This document shows, piece by piece, positions 7,775 to 15,785 of a stretch of 64,000 nucleotides of DNA. Origin of the DNA: Mycolicibacter engbaekii (GTDB lineage Bacteria; Actinomycetota; Actinomycetes; Mycobacteriales; Mycobacteriaceae). Position 1 is the first letter of the stretch. Each line of letters begins with the position of its first letter. The stretch spans positions 1 to 64,000 of the forward strand of contig NZ_LQOT01000044.1 of the NCBI RefSeq assembly GCF_002101585.1, given 5' to 3'. The notes below the pieces were generated by a model. It was given only the letters and a program-made list of their open reading frames with translations, did not search any database and had not been told where the DNA came from. A program made the position numbers and the translations under genes.

Positions 7775-7834
7775 CACGCCCGAGCACGCTGCTACGGGTC
7801 AGAAGGTTGGGGATTCGAATCCCTGGGGGCGCAC
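7775..7834 (+). pseudogene. Degenerate tRNA-Arg copy
   Basis: The segment repeats the intact tRNA-Arg but lacks most of the D arm. Its 5' part (ACGCCCG-AGCA) matches the acceptor and D-stem edge. GCTACGGGTCAGAAGGTTGG matches the anticodon arm and variable loop, and GATTCGAATCCCTGGGGGCGCAC matches the T arm and 3' acceptor. Several stem pairs are broken, so it is unlikely to be functional. It is either a decayed tandem duplicate or the distal attachment-site remnant of an element that integrated at the tRNA 3' end. It overlaps the 3' end of the next minus-strand ORF. Confidence 0.7.
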
Positions 7835-8565
7835 TCATCGCTCGCCGCTGCGCGGTTGGGCCGGAACCACGCTTTCTTGGCCTGCCACGAGCGCGCCAGT
7901 CCGTAGGCGAAGATCCCCACCGACAGGCAGACGCAGACCCAGATCACCGGCCCGGCGTAGCGGCCGATCGCGATGGAGATGATCGCCACCACGCAGGCGG
8001 TCACCGCGAAGGCCATCGCCGCCAGGTACAACACCAGCGTGGCTCTGGCTCGGTGGTCGGGGCGCAGGGCCACCATCAGCCGGCCGACATAGCCGCTCAG
8101 GAACAGCAGCAGTGCGCCGGCGGCCACCTCGAATGCCGTCAACCAACGATCACCGTTGAGGCGAATGAACATGTCGGGCTCGAACTCCCGCTCGGAATTG
8201 AAGAACGCGACCAGCATCACCGCGATCCCCAGGCCGACCGGTACCAGGAGGTGCTTGCGCATCACCGGCCACACGTGCGGAGCCGCGGTGAGCCGCACCA
8301 GCATGTGGTAGATGTTGCCCATCACCCCGGCGATCAGGCACAGCCAACCCGCCACCTGCTGAACGTTCCACAACCCCAGCAGACTGTGCAGGGCCGGGCC
8401 CAGCTGGGTGGCGGCCCATGGGGTCAGCAGGAACAGCGCGCACCCCTCCATCGCGATGGCGAAGGTGGCGCCGGCCTCCCACCGTGACCGCCAGGTGTCG
8501 CGGCGAACCCACAGGCAGTAACCGACGATCGCCAGGGTGGCCGCGGCGATGGCAGATATCAGCAT
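7792..8565 (-). CDS. Polytopic membrane protein, paralogue 1 of 3
   Basis: A 257-residue protein with about seven hydrophobic segments, unknown function. It shares with the next two genes the pattern YxLWVRRDTW near residue 20, a TPWA/SPWA helix end, GxWNxQ, NxYHML, and a C-terminal FAYGxARSWxAKxAWF. The layout resembles the large actinobacterial families of 7-TM putative transporters found beside small DNA-binding regulators (for example MAB_1171c-like), an inferred and unchecked likeness. Its last ~12 codons (APRDSNPQPSDP) are antisense to the tRNA-Arg relic, so the natural stop was probably lost. It is last in a four-gene unit. Confidence 0.75.
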   Translation of the reverse strand: MLISAIAAATLAIVGYCLWVRRDTWRSRWEAGATFAIAMEGCALFLLTPWAATQLGPALHSLLGLWNVQQVAGWLCLIAGVMGNIYHMLVRLTAAPHVWPVMRKHLLVPVGLGIAVMLVAFFNSEREFEPDMFIRLNGDRWLTAFEVAAGALLLFLSGYVGRLMVALRPDHRARATLVLYLAAMAFAVTACVVAIISIAIGRYAGPVIWVCVCLSVGIFAYGLARSWQAKKAWFRPNRAAASDECAPRDSNPQPSDP

Positions 8566-8572
8566 GCGCCGG

Positions 8573-9295
8573 TCACCGCCCCCTGCCGCCGGAGGTGAAC
8601 CAGGCGCTCTTGGCCTTCCAGGATCGCGCAGAGCCGTAGGCGAAGGTTCCCGCCGCCAGGCAGATGCAGAACCAGATCCCGGGGCTGGCGTCGTCCCCGG
8701 CGACCCAGGACGAGCCGACCACCAGAAGGGACGCGGCGATGGCGGCCGTCATCGACACCAGGTGCAGATCCAGGGTGCGCCTGGCGCGCGGATCGTGGCG
8801 CAACGTCAGCATCAGCCGGCTGGAGTAGATGCTGAGGTAGAAGGCCAGCGACCCCCCGACCAGGAAGTACGTCACCATCCAGCCATCGGTACCGGGGCTG
8901 GCGAGCACATCGGGCTGGTAGGTCTGATCGGACCGCAGGTAGGCCAGCACCATCACGGCAACGCCCAGGCCGATGGGGATCAGCAGGTGGCGGCGCATGA
9001 TGACCCGCACCTGAACGGGGTCGGCGAGCCGCAGCAACATGTGATAGATGTTCGCCGTCACCGCCACGAGCAGGCATAGGTGGCCGATCAGCGCCTGGGC
9101 GTTCCACACCCCCAGACCGTCGTGGAGCACCGGGCCGATCTCGGCCGCGGCCCACGGCGACATCAGGAGCAGCGCAAAAGCCAGGAGCGCCAAGGTGAGG
9201 GTGGCGGCGTTCTCCCAGCCTGTCGACCAGGTGTCGCGGCGCACCCAGAGGCTATAGGCGAGCAGCGCCAAGGTGGCGATCAGGAGTGCTGTCAT
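8573..9295 (-). CDS. Polytopic membrane protein, paralogue 2 of 3
   Basis: A 240-residue, about 7-TM protein clearly homologous to its neighbours: YSLWVRRDTW, MSPWA, NAQxLxGHLC, NIYHMLLRL, and the C-terminal FAYGSARSWKAKSAWF. Here the protein ends normally just after the AWF motif (TSGGRGR), which shows what paralogue 1 should look like without its tRNA-derived tail. Gaps to flanking genes are 7 and 9 bp, so it is co-transcribed. Function unknown. No catalytic motif is visible; conserved Arg, Trp and His residues sit at helix ends. Confidence 0.78.
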   Translation of the reverse strand: MTALLIATLALLAYSLWVRRDTWSTGWENAATLTLALLAFALLLMSPWAAAEIGPVLHDGLGVWNAQALIGHLCLLVAVTANIYHMLLRLADPVQVRVIMRRHLLIPIGLGVAVMVLAYLRSDQTYQPDVLASPGTDGWMVTYFLVGGSLAFYLSIYSSRLMLTLRHDPRARRTLDLHLVSMTAAIAASLLVVGSSWVAGDDASPGIWFCICLAAGTFAYGSARSWKAKSAWFTSGGRGR

Positions 9296-9304
9296 GGCGT
9301 GATC

Positions 9305-10057
9305 TCAGGACAGGGCTTGCGGGGGTTTCGGCTGTGCCACCGGACGTTCGGAGCTGCTGAACCACGCCGCCTTGGCCTGCCAGGACCGAGCCGACCCGTA
9401 GGCGAAGATGCAGATGGCCGCGCACACACACAGCCAGACCAGAGTGCTCAGGTCGGCGTGGATCCAGGTGGTGCTCAACTGCACCAGCATGGCTGCCAGG
9501 CCGAAGGCCGACGACAGCGTGTAGAGCTCGACGGTCTCCTTGGCCCGCGGATCCGCCCGCGATATCAGCAACAGCCGGGTCGCGACGATACCCAGGTAGA
9601 TCAGCGTGGAGGAGACCACCGCCCAGTACGCGGCGTGCCAGTGGTTGGAGTCCACCGTGGCGAAGCCGTCCGCGCTGTATCCGGAGGCGGCGGCCGGGAA
9701 CAGCGCCACCATCGCGACCATGGCGAACTGGACCGGGCGCACCACCCTGTGTCGGAACCAGGGGCGCATCTGGTCCAGCGAGGCCACCCGCGCCAGGACG
9801 TGATAGGCGTTGGCCGCGATGGCGATGACGAAGCAGAGGTGACCGGCCAGCTGCTGCAGGTTCCATATCCCGGTGGCCCGGTACATCAACGGCCCGAGGG
9901 TTTCGGAGACCCAGGGCGACATCAACGCCAGTCCGATGGTCTCCAGCGCCAGGGCCAGGGTGACGCCGATCTCCCAGCGCGACCACCAGGTGTGGCGGCG
10001 CACCCACAGGCTGTACAGCGTCACCAGCACGGTGACACCCATGAGGGCCGACATCAT
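9305..10057 (-). CDS. Polytopic membrane protein, paralogue 3 of 3
   Basis: A 250-residue, about 7-TM protein with the shared motifs YSLWVRRHTW, MSPWV, GIWNLQQLAGHLC, NAYHVLARV and FAYGSARSWQAKAAWF. It is the first membrane gene of the cassette, 28 bp downstream of the small DNA-binding protein. MM at the start gives two possible ATGs (10057, 10054). Three diverged but colinear paralogues side by side suggest old tandem duplication followed by division of roles, perhaps a hetero-oligomeric channel or transporter. That is inference only. Confidence 0.78.
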   Translation of the reverse strand: MMSALMGVTVLVTLYSLWVRRHTWWSRWEIGVTLALALETIGLALMSPWVSETLGPLMYRATGIWNLQQLAGHLCFVIAIAANAYHVLARVASLDQMRPWFRHRVVRPVQFAMVAMVALFPAAASGYSADGFATVDSNHWHAAYWAVVSSTLIYLGIVATRLLLISRADPRAKETVELYTLSSAFGLAAMLVQLSTTWIHADLSTLVWLCVCAAICIFAYGSARSWQAKAAWFSSSERPVAQPKPPQALS

Positions 10058-10085
10058 GGGTCGACCGTACTTGGTGGCGGCGCCG

Positions 10086-10403
10086 TTATACGGGCGGTTT
10101 GTCCAGATTGGCTTTGAGGTCGCCCAGGCGCAGCGTGGGCGTCGGGGGCGGCGCCGTTTCCAGGTATTCGGCCACGGCGTCGTGCTCGATCAATCCGAAC
10201 CGCACCTGAAGGTCGACGGGATTGAGCCCGAAGTACCTCGCCACTCGGATCAAGTTGTCCGCGCTGATCAGCCGCCCTTCATGTGCCGCCTTGTAATAGG
10301 CGGACTTGCGGTAGCCGAATGCCTCGTAGACCTCGCTCGCGCCGAGCGGCCTGCCCACAAGGTATGGCAACACTACGGTTGGGTCTTTGTGACGATCGTC
10401 CAC
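10086..10403 (-). CDS. Small helix-turn-helix-like regulatory protein
   Basis: A 105-residue protein from GTG 10403. Residues about 25-60 (VYEAFGYRKSAYYKAAHEGRL, then DNLIRVARYFGL) look like an XRE/MerR-type DNA-binding domain that recognises phage- or element-type operators. A short Pro-rich tail follows. It heads the cassette with the three membrane proteins and is the likely autoregulator. A promoter ends eight bases before the GTG, implying a leaderless mRNA. It resembles mycobacterial immunity-repressor-like proteins only in general layout. Confidence 0.65.
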   Translation of the reverse strand: MDDRHKDPTVVLPYLVGRPLGASEVYEAFGYRKSAYYKAAHEGRLISADNLIRVARYFGLNPVDLQVRFGLIEHDAVAEYLETAPPPTPTLRLGDLKANLDKPPV

Positions 10404-10411
10404 AGCAATAC

Positions 10412-10440
10412 ACCTTAGCTCTCGTTCGTGGACCGCACAA
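10412..10440 (-). promoter_or_regulatory. SigA-like promoter giving a leaderless transcript
   Basis: Minus strand: -35 TTGTGC (10440-10435), 17-nt spacer, -10 TAAGGT (10417-10412), then eight bases to the GTG start. The expected start of transcription falls at or next to the GTG, as in many mycobacterial leaderless genes. Confidence 0.55.
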
Positions 10441-10473
10441 GTATTTTAGCGACTCGGCGGAGCGTAATTCCTA

Positions 10474-11718
10474 CTAGGACCGACTGGGAGTAAGCAATTC
10501 AAGCATCCCACGGGCCGCAATCCTGGTTCCGGCTGGGATAGCGGAAAGGTCGACCACATAGTCCGGCGAATGCGGGGTATAAGGGAACAATTCGCCCCGT
10601 TCAGCGCACTTCTCGTACACCTTCGGATCGGCGATTCCGACCAGGAGATACGCCAGCGGCACCTCAAGATGCGGCCCTTTGAGCAAGTGACAGTCCTCCG
10701 AGCCCGTCATCGCCGGCAGGTCGCGCAGGACGTGGGATTCGCCCAGCAGATCGCCCAGCGCGGCGGCCACCCGATCGGTGAGAGCAGGGTCGTTGACCAA
10801 CGGCGGGGCGCCACCGGCCATGGTGATGGTGGGCAATCGATCGTCGGGCATGCCGACGCTGCGCGCGATCCCGGTGCAGATCGCCCGAATGCCGGTCAGC
10901 ATCTGCTCGCGCACCTGCGGATTGAACCAGCGCAGGTTGACCTTGAGCAGCGCCCGGTCCGGGATCACGTTGTAGGTGCCGCCGGCCTGCACCGAACCGA
11001 CCGTCAGCACCGCGGTCTCGCTCGGCGCGATGGTGCGGCTGACGATGGACTGGAACTGCACGACGGCCTGCGCGGCCATCAGCACCGGGTCGCGGGCCAA
11101 CTGGGGCATCGACCCGTGCCCGCCGACGCCGTGGAAAACCACGTCCAGCTGGTCGGTGCCGGCCATCCGCTCGCCGCCGACCGCGGCCACCATCCCCACC
11201 GGTATCGGGGCGGTGTGCATCGCCAGGAAGGCATCCGGCCGCGGGGCGACGTCGTACAGGCCCGCGGCGACCATGGCCGCCGCGCCACTGATCAGCTCCT
11301 CGGCCGGTTGACCGACCAACACCGCCGTACCCGACCACGAGTCGGTGGTCTGGGCGAGCACCTTGGCCATCCCCAGCATCCACGTGACGTGCGCGTCGTG
11401 CCCGCACATGTGGCCCAATTCCGGGATGCTGCTCGCGTAGTCCAGTCCGGTGGCCTCCGGCACGCGCAGCGCGTCCATGTCGGCGCGATACATCACCACC
11501 GGGCCCGGGCCGTTGGCCAGCACCCCGACCACCCCGGTCTGGCCGATTCCGGTGGTCACCGTCAGGCCCAGGTCGCTGAGTGCCTGGGCGACGGTCCGCG
11601 CGGTACGCACTTCGTGAAACCCCAACTCGGGGTGGCGATGCAGATCTTTGAAGATCTCGACCAACCGCCGGGTGTCGGCGGCGACGATGTCTTCGACGCG
11701 GTCGGTCAGGCCGGTCAC
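10474..11718 (-). CDS. M20 family amidohydrolase (AmiA/AmiB, hippurate-hydrolase type)
   Basis: The 414-residue metallopeptidase-like amidohydrolase has the M20D landmarks: LHRHPELGFHE (about 26-36), YRADMDALRV, and GHMCGHDAHVTWMLG, whose Cys and His residues bind the di-metal site. GQPAEE with the catalytic Glu and TGSEDCHLL near the C-terminus complete the set. Such enzymes cleave N-acyl amino acids or similar amides. GTG at 11718 is chosen because GTGA overlaps the stop of the upstream APH-like gene, so the two are coupled. Substrate unknown. Confidence 0.85.
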   Translation of the reverse strand: MTGLTDRVEDIVAADTRRLVEIFKDLHRHPELGFHEVRTARTVAQALSDLGLTVTTGIGQTGVVGVLANGPGPVVMYRADMDALRVPEATGLDYASSIPELGHMCGHDAHVTWMLGMAKVLAQTTDSWSGTAVLVGQPAEELISGAAAMVAAGLYDVAPRPDAFLAMHTAPIPVGMVAAVGGERMAGTDQLDVVFHGVGGHGSMPQLARDPVLMAAQAVVQFQSIVSRTIAPSETAVLTVGSVQAGGTYNVIPDRALLKVNLRWFNPQVREQMLTGIRAICTGIARSVGMPDDRLPTITMAGGAPPLVNDPALTDRVAAALGDLLGESHVLRDLPAMTGSEDCHLLKGPHLEVPLAYLLVGIADPKVYEKCAERGELFPYTPHSPDYVVDLSAIPAGTRIAARGMLELLTPSRS

Positions 11719-12764
11719 GTCGCACCGACCATCCAGGTGCTCTGGGCGCGCTCGAAAAGCCAGACGGCGGCCTCGTGCAAGGTCTGGCCGACTTCCCGGT
11801 CGGCCATCCCGGCGCAGGCTCGTGCCAGCGTTCCCTCGATCACAATGGCCAGTTTGAACCCGGCCATCACCGTGTACCACCCGATCTGCGACAGATCGCG
11901 GGAGCTGCCCGCGGCGTAGCGCTGCACCAGATCATCGGTGGAGGCCAGCCCGTCCATACCGGTCAGCGTGTGGCTGAACACGCTCGACCCGTCGTCTTGG
12001 CGCCAGGTGGCCAGCAACCAGCCCAGGTCCAGCAGCGGGTCACCGATGGTCGACATCTCCCAGTCCACGATCGCCGCCACTTCCGGTCCGGTGGGCGAGA
12101 ACATCACGTTGGCGGCGTGGTAGTCGCCGTGCAGGATTCCCGGTTGCCAGGATGTCGGCACATTGTGCTGCAGCCAGGCGGCGACCTCGTGCAGCCCCGG
12201 CAGGTCCGGCCCCGGGTAATTCTCGAACTGCCCGTAGGAGTCCAACTCGGCCAGCCAACGCGGAACCTGGCGTTCCAGGAAGCCGTCCGGCTTTCCGTAA
12301 TCCGCCAACCCCACCGCGACATGGTCGACGGCGCCGAGCTTGGCCAGCGCGTCGGCCATCGACAGACCCATCCCATACCGGACCGTCGGATCACCGGCGT
12401 GCAGGGCGGGTAAGTCGCCGCTGGCGTTGAACCCGTCGACGGGCTCCATCAGATAGAACACGGCGTCGCCGAGCACCGCCGGGTCGTCGCAGACGGCGAT
12501 CAGGCCCGGGTGCGGCACGTCGGTACCGGCCAGCGCGGCCAGCAGCCGGGTCTCGCGCAGCATCACCGCGTTGCTCCGCGGCCGCAGGTGCCGCGGACCG
12601 CGCCGCAGGACATAACTGCGGCCGGCTCGGGTGAACCGCAGCATGACGTTCTGCGTGCCACCGGACAGTTCGGTGACGTCATCCAGCGGGCCCTCGCCCA
12701 GGCCCTGAGCGGACATCCACGCCGCCACCGCTTCAAGGTTCACGGGGGGAAACCTACCCGTCAC
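11715..12764 (-). CDS. fadE36: Aminoglycoside-phosphotransferase-fold (ACAD10-like) protein, FadE36 type
   Basis: A 349-residue APH/choline-kinase fold protein. It has an N-lobe with SGGTQNVMLRF and YVLRRGP (ATP-anchoring Arg region), a catalytic loop LHGDYHAANVMF (about 224-235) and the DFG-like IVDWEMSTIGDPLLDLG. M. tuberculosis Rv3761c is annotated fadE36, but this domain is APH-like, not an acyl-CoA dehydrogenase. Homologues are thought to phosphorylate small hydroxy-acyl substrates. The start (GTG 12764) is uncertain; GTG 12743 is an alternative. It is translationally coupled to the amidohydrolase. Confidence 0.78.
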   Translation of the reverse strand: MTGRFPPVNLEAVAAWMSAQGLGEGPLDDVTELSGGTQNVMLRFTRAGRSYVLRRGPRHLRPRSNAVMLRETRLLAALAGTDVPHPGLIAVCDDPAVLGDAVFYLMEPVDGFNASGDLPALHAGDPTVRYGMGLSMADALAKLGAVDHVAVGLADYGKPDGFLERQVPRWLAELDSYGQFENYPGPDLPGLHEVAAWLQHNVPTSWQPGILHGDYHAANVMFSPTGPEVAAIVDWEMSTIGDPLLDLGWLLATWRQDDGSSVFSHTLTGMDGLASTDDLVQRYAAGSSRDLSQIGWYTVMAGFKLAIVIEGTLARACAGMADREVGQTLHEAAVWLFERAQSTWMVGAT

Positions 12765-12797
12765 CGCAGTGCGCTTGAGTGGATTTGCCGACCCGCG

Positions 12798-13142
12798 TCA
12801 GCTTTTCGGCCGCGCCTGCTGGGAGATCGTCTGCACCCGAATCGAGTCGTCTCCGAACACGAAGGTGTCCACCCCGTCGACTTCGAATGCCGCAGCGGCC
12901 AGCGACCATTCCAGCAGCAGCACATCGCCGCTGTAGGTCTGCGACTTGATCTCGAACTCGGCGTCGGCCAGTGCGGCGGACAACTGGCTGAACGCGGCCC
13001 GGATTGCGCTTCGGCCGCGCGCCACACCGGCGGCGGTGATCAGCTCCGAGTCGTCGGTGTAATCGACCAGCAGCTCATCGACATCGCCGGCGAGCAGCGC
13101 CTTGAGGTGGTGGTCGAAGATCTCTTGCGGTGAACGTGCCAT
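12798..13142 (-). CDS. SnoaL/NTF2-like protein
   Basis: A 114-residue single-domain protein with the SnoaL/NTF2-like pattern: an N-terminal helix (SPQEIFDHHLKALLAGDVDELL), YTDDSE, then GRSAIRAAFSQL, and alternating beta strands ending near DSIRVQTI. These cone-shaped folds bind small hydrophobic molecules and may be isomerases or hydrolases. ATG 13142 diverges from tcrX with 39 bp between. No catalytic residue can be assigned. Confidence 0.75.
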   Translation of the reverse strand: MARSPQEIFDHHLKALLAGDVDELLVDYTDDSELITAAGVARGRSAIRAAFSQLSAALADAEFEIKSQTYSGDVLLLEWSLAAAAFEVDGVDTFVFGDDSIRVQTISQQARPKS

Positions 13143-13181
13143 CGGAAGAACATAGCCGCGCGACCGACATACTGGAAGGCG

Positions 13182-13922
13182 ATGACGGCGCCACGGGGAT
13201 CGGTCGAGCGTGTGATGATGGCGCGCGCCGACGGAAAGCCCATCACCGTGCTGGTGGTCGACGACGAGACGGTGCTGGCCGAGATGGTGTCGATGGCGCT
13301 GCGCTACGAGGGCTGGACCACGGTGACCGCCGGTGATGGAGCCTCGGCGATAGCCGCCGCCAAAGCCGAGCGTCCCGATGTCGTGGTGCTCGATGTGATG
13401 CTTCCCGACATGAGCGGGCTGGACGTGCTGCACCGGCTGCGCGACATCAACCCGCGGCTGCCGGTGCTGTTCCTGACGGCCAAGGACGGCCTCGAGGACC
13501 GCCTCGCGGGGCTGACCGCGGGCGGCGACGACTACGTCACCAAGCCGTTCAGCATCGAAGAGGTGGTGCTGCGGCTGCGGGCACTGCTGCGCCGGTCCGG
13601 GGTGAGCACCGCCGAATCCGGCGCTCAGATCGTGGTCGGCGACCTGGTCCTCGACGAGGATTCCCACGAGGTGACCCGCGGCGGTGACCCGATCACATTG
13701 ACGTCCACCGAGTTCGAGCTGCTGCGGTATCTGATGCACAACGCCAGACGGGTGCTGTCCAAGGCGCAGATCTTGGACCGGGTGTGGGGCTATGACTTCG
13801 GCGGGCGGGCCAATATCGTCGAGCTCTACATCTCCTACCTGCGGAAGAAAATCGACAACGGCCGTGAACCGATGATCCACACGCTGCGCGGCGCCGGCTA
13901 TGTGCTCAAGCCGGCTGGGTAA
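13182..13922 (+). CDS. tcrX: Response regulator TcrX (OmpR/PhoB family)
   Basis: A 246-residue regulator. The receiver domain has acidic pocket DDE (about 27-29), phospho-acceptor Asp71 in VVLDVMLPDMSG and Lys in VTKPFS. The C-terminal winged helix ends in ISYLRKKIDNGREPMIHTLRGAGYVLK, the OmpR-type recognition helix and wing. ATG 13182 follows GGAAGGCG closely; ATGs near 13215 are alternatives that would trim a non-conserved N-terminus. tcrY overlaps it by 23 bases. In M. tuberculosis the pair (Rv3765c/Rv3764c) has been linked to low-iron growth. Confidence 0.9.
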   Translation: MTAPRGSVERVMMARADGKPITVLVVDDETVLAEMVSMALRYEGWTTVTAGDGASAIAAAKAERPDVVVLDVMLPDMSGLDVLHRLRDINPRLPVLFLTAKDGLEDRLAGLTAGGDDYVTKPFSIEEVVLRLRALLRRSGVSTAESGAQIVVGDLVLDEDSHEVTRGGDPITLTSTEFELLRYLMHNARRVLSKAQILDRVWGYDFGGRANIVELYISYLRKKIDNGREPMIHTLRGAGYVLKPAG

Positions 13923-15414
13923 GTCGCCGCACGCCGGCACCTGGCGCGACTGGTCGCTGCGGGCGCGGCTGCTGGTCAGTCAGATCGTCCTGCTGACCGT
14001 GGCCTGCCTGGGGATCGGCGCGGTCACCGAACTGGCCCTGCACCAGTTCTTGGTCAGCCAGCTCGATCACCAGCTCCAAGATGCCTCGCGTCGCTCGGCG
14101 CGGCTGCACGGTCATCCGCTGGCCGCGCACCGGCATCACCGGCCCCGTCCGGGTCCCGGCCCGGACTTCCTGGACGCGCCCGGGCAGCCGGCGGGCATGG
14201 TCGGCGCGGTGGTGGATCCCGGTGGCCCGACCGCAGAAGGTCCCGATGTGCAGGCCGGCTATCTGAGCACCTCCGGGCAGCGCGAGCAGCTGAGTCCTTC
14301 GGCCGCAGTTCAATTGAGCGAGGTGACTGCGGGCGCCCCGCCGGTGACGCGCCGGCTCGAGGGGATCGGCCGCTACCGCGTGGTGGCGACCACCACCCGT
14401 CGCGGTGATGTGGTGGTCACCGGGCTGCCGCTGGCGGCGGTGGAGGACACCTTGGTCCGGGTGCTGCTGATCTTCGGGCTGGTAACCCTGGTTGCGGTGG
14501 CTGCGGTGGCCGCGGCCGCAGGCGTGGTCACCCGGCGCGCGCTGGCGCCGCTGCGCCGCGTCGCGCAGACCGCGGGCGAAGTCGCCGGCCTGCCCCTGGA
14601 CCGCGGCGAGGTGACACTGCCGGTGCGGGTCGCCGAATCCGACGCCAACCCCCGTACCGAGGTCGGGCAACTGGGCGCCGCGGTCAACCGGATGCTCGAT
14701 CACATCGCCGCCGCCCTGGCGACCCGCCAGGACAGTGAGACCCGGGTGCGTCAGTTCGTCGCCGACGCCAGCCATGAGCTACGCACGCCACTGACCGCGA
14801 TCCGCGGTTATACCGAACTGGCGCAGCGCATTCCCGTCTCGGACGGTGCGGACTCCGCAGCGCTGGCGCACGCGCTGAGCCGGGTGCAGTCCGAGACCGA
14901 GCGGATGACTCAACTGGTCGAAGATCTGCTGCTGCTGGCGCGGCTGGACTCCGGCCGCCCCTTGGAGCACGAGCCGGTGGACCTGTCCCGGCTGGCGGTC
15001 GACGCGCTCAGCGATGCCCACGTCGGCGGCCCGGAGCATCACTGGCGCCTCGAGCTGCCCGACGAGCCGGTGATCGTGCCCGGCGACGCCGCCCGGTTGC
15101 ACCAGGTGGTGGCCAACCTGCTCACCAACGCCGGCGTCCACACCGGTCCGGGCACCGTGGTGACCCTGCGGCTGGGCGTCGACGGCCAGGAGGCGGTGCT
15201 CAGCGTCACCGACGACGGTCCGGGCATCCCGGCGCAGTTCGTGGCGGAGATCTTCCAGCGGTTCGCCCGCGGGGACACCTCGCGGTCCCGCACCGGCGGC
15301 AGCACCGGGCTCGGGCTGGCGATCGCCTCGGCGGTGGTCCGGGCGCACCGCGGGTCCATCGCCGTCAGCAGCACACCCGGCCGCACCGTGTTCACCGTTC
15401 GGCTGCCCCGCTAG
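13900..15414 (+). CDS. tcrY: Sensor histidine kinase TcrY
   Basis: A 504-residue membrane kinase. TM1 lies at about 23-45, an extracytoplasmic sensor at about 46-185 and TM2 at about 186-210, followed by HAMP. The H-box FVADASHELRTP has phospho-acceptor His292. An N box (VANLLTNAGVH) and G boxes (DDGPGIP, GGSTGLGLAI) follow. The sensor starts with a His/Arg/Pro-rich stretch (residues 65-90, several His), which might bind a metal; this is inference. ATG 13900 overlaps the end of tcrX, so translation is coupled. Confidence 0.9.
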   Translation: MCSSRLGKSPHAGTWRDWSLRARLLVSQIVLLTVACLGIGAVTELALHQFLVSQLDHQLQDASRRSARLHGHPLAAHRHHRPRPGPGPDFLDAPGQPAGMVGAVVDPGGPTAEGPDVQAGYLSTSGQREQLSPSAAVQLSEVTAGAPPVTRRLEGIGRYRVVATTTRRGDVVVTGLPLAAVEDTLVRVLLIFGLVTLVAVAAVAAAAGVVTRRALAPLRRVAQTAGEVAGLPLDRGEVTLPVRVAESDANPRTEVGQLGAAVNRMLDHIAAALATRQDSETRVRQFVADASHELRTPLTAIRGYTELAQRIPVSDGADSAALAHALSRVQSETERMTQLVEDLLLLARLDSGRPLEHEPVDLSRLAVDALSDAHVGGPEHHWRLELPDEPVIVPGDAARLHQVVANLLTNAGVHTGPGTVVTLRLGVDGQEAVLSVTDDGPGIPAQFVAEIFQRFARGDTSRSRTGGSTGLGLAIASAVVRAHRGSIAVSSTPGRTVFTVRLPR

Positions 15415-15460
15415 CCGTATCAAGGGTTTGCGCCCGGCGCCCGGCGGGTAGGCGATCGGG

Positions 15461-15625
15461 ATGAATCCCGAAATGCCGCCCGAACCGGGCCGGCCGGACG
15501 AGCCGCCTGAGCGCCTGGCGCCCGCGGAGGCACCGGAACGCCTGGCGCCGAGCGAAGTGCCGGAACGGCTGGTCCCCGAAGACCCGCCGGAGGATGCGGC
15601 GCAAGCGGTGAGCGATGCGCGCTGA
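15461..15625 (+). CDS. Pro/Glu-rich repeat micro-protein (54 aa)
   Basis: ATG 15461 opens a 54-codon frame: MNPEMPPEPGRPDEPP, then three tandem copies of an about 8-residue unit of the form (A/S/D)xxPERL(A/V)P. It is acidic, lacks a membrane segment and is likely disordered. Its 3' end overlaps the next small gene by 11 bases in another frame. Third positions are GC-rich as in neighbouring genes, but no clear SD is visible. In M. tuberculosis this spot holds lpqH; nothing like that lipoprotein is here. Confidence 0.4.
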   Translation: MNPEMPPEPGRPDEPPERLAPAEAPERLAPSEVPERLVPEDPPEDAAQAVSDAR

Positions 15626-15749
15626 AGAAGGCGACGAGTCGATCCGCGACTACGCCCGCGAGGCACGCGAGACCCGCGACCGGGTGGCGCGCCCCTCGTG
15701 GCCGACGCGGCTGCGCCACGCATTGACCGCGTTTCGGCGGCGCCGCTGA
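15615..15749 (+). CDS. Arg-rich micro-protein (44 aa)
   Basis: ATG 15615 gives a 44-residue basic protein: an acidic start (MRAEEGDESIRDYAREA), a helical Arg/Glu-rich middle and an Arg-rich end (LTAFRRRR). It overlaps the preceding micro-ORF by 11 bases, and its mRNA has GAGG/AGG upstream of the ATG. The amphipathic, charge-segregated helix and the conserved-looking WPTRLRHALTAF suggest a real small protein, perhaps paired with the acidic neighbour. Function unknown; the alkyl-sulfatase gene follows after 36 bp. Confidence 0.45.
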   Translation: MRAEEGDESIRDYAREARETRDRVARPSWPTRLRHALTAFRRRR

Positions 15750-15785
15750 CGCCTGTGGCCCGGCCGGCAGTGGCAAGCTTGCGCC

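Noticed and set aside
7775..7834. A second functional tRNA-Arg
   Set aside because: The D arm is missing and the acceptor stem does not pair properly.
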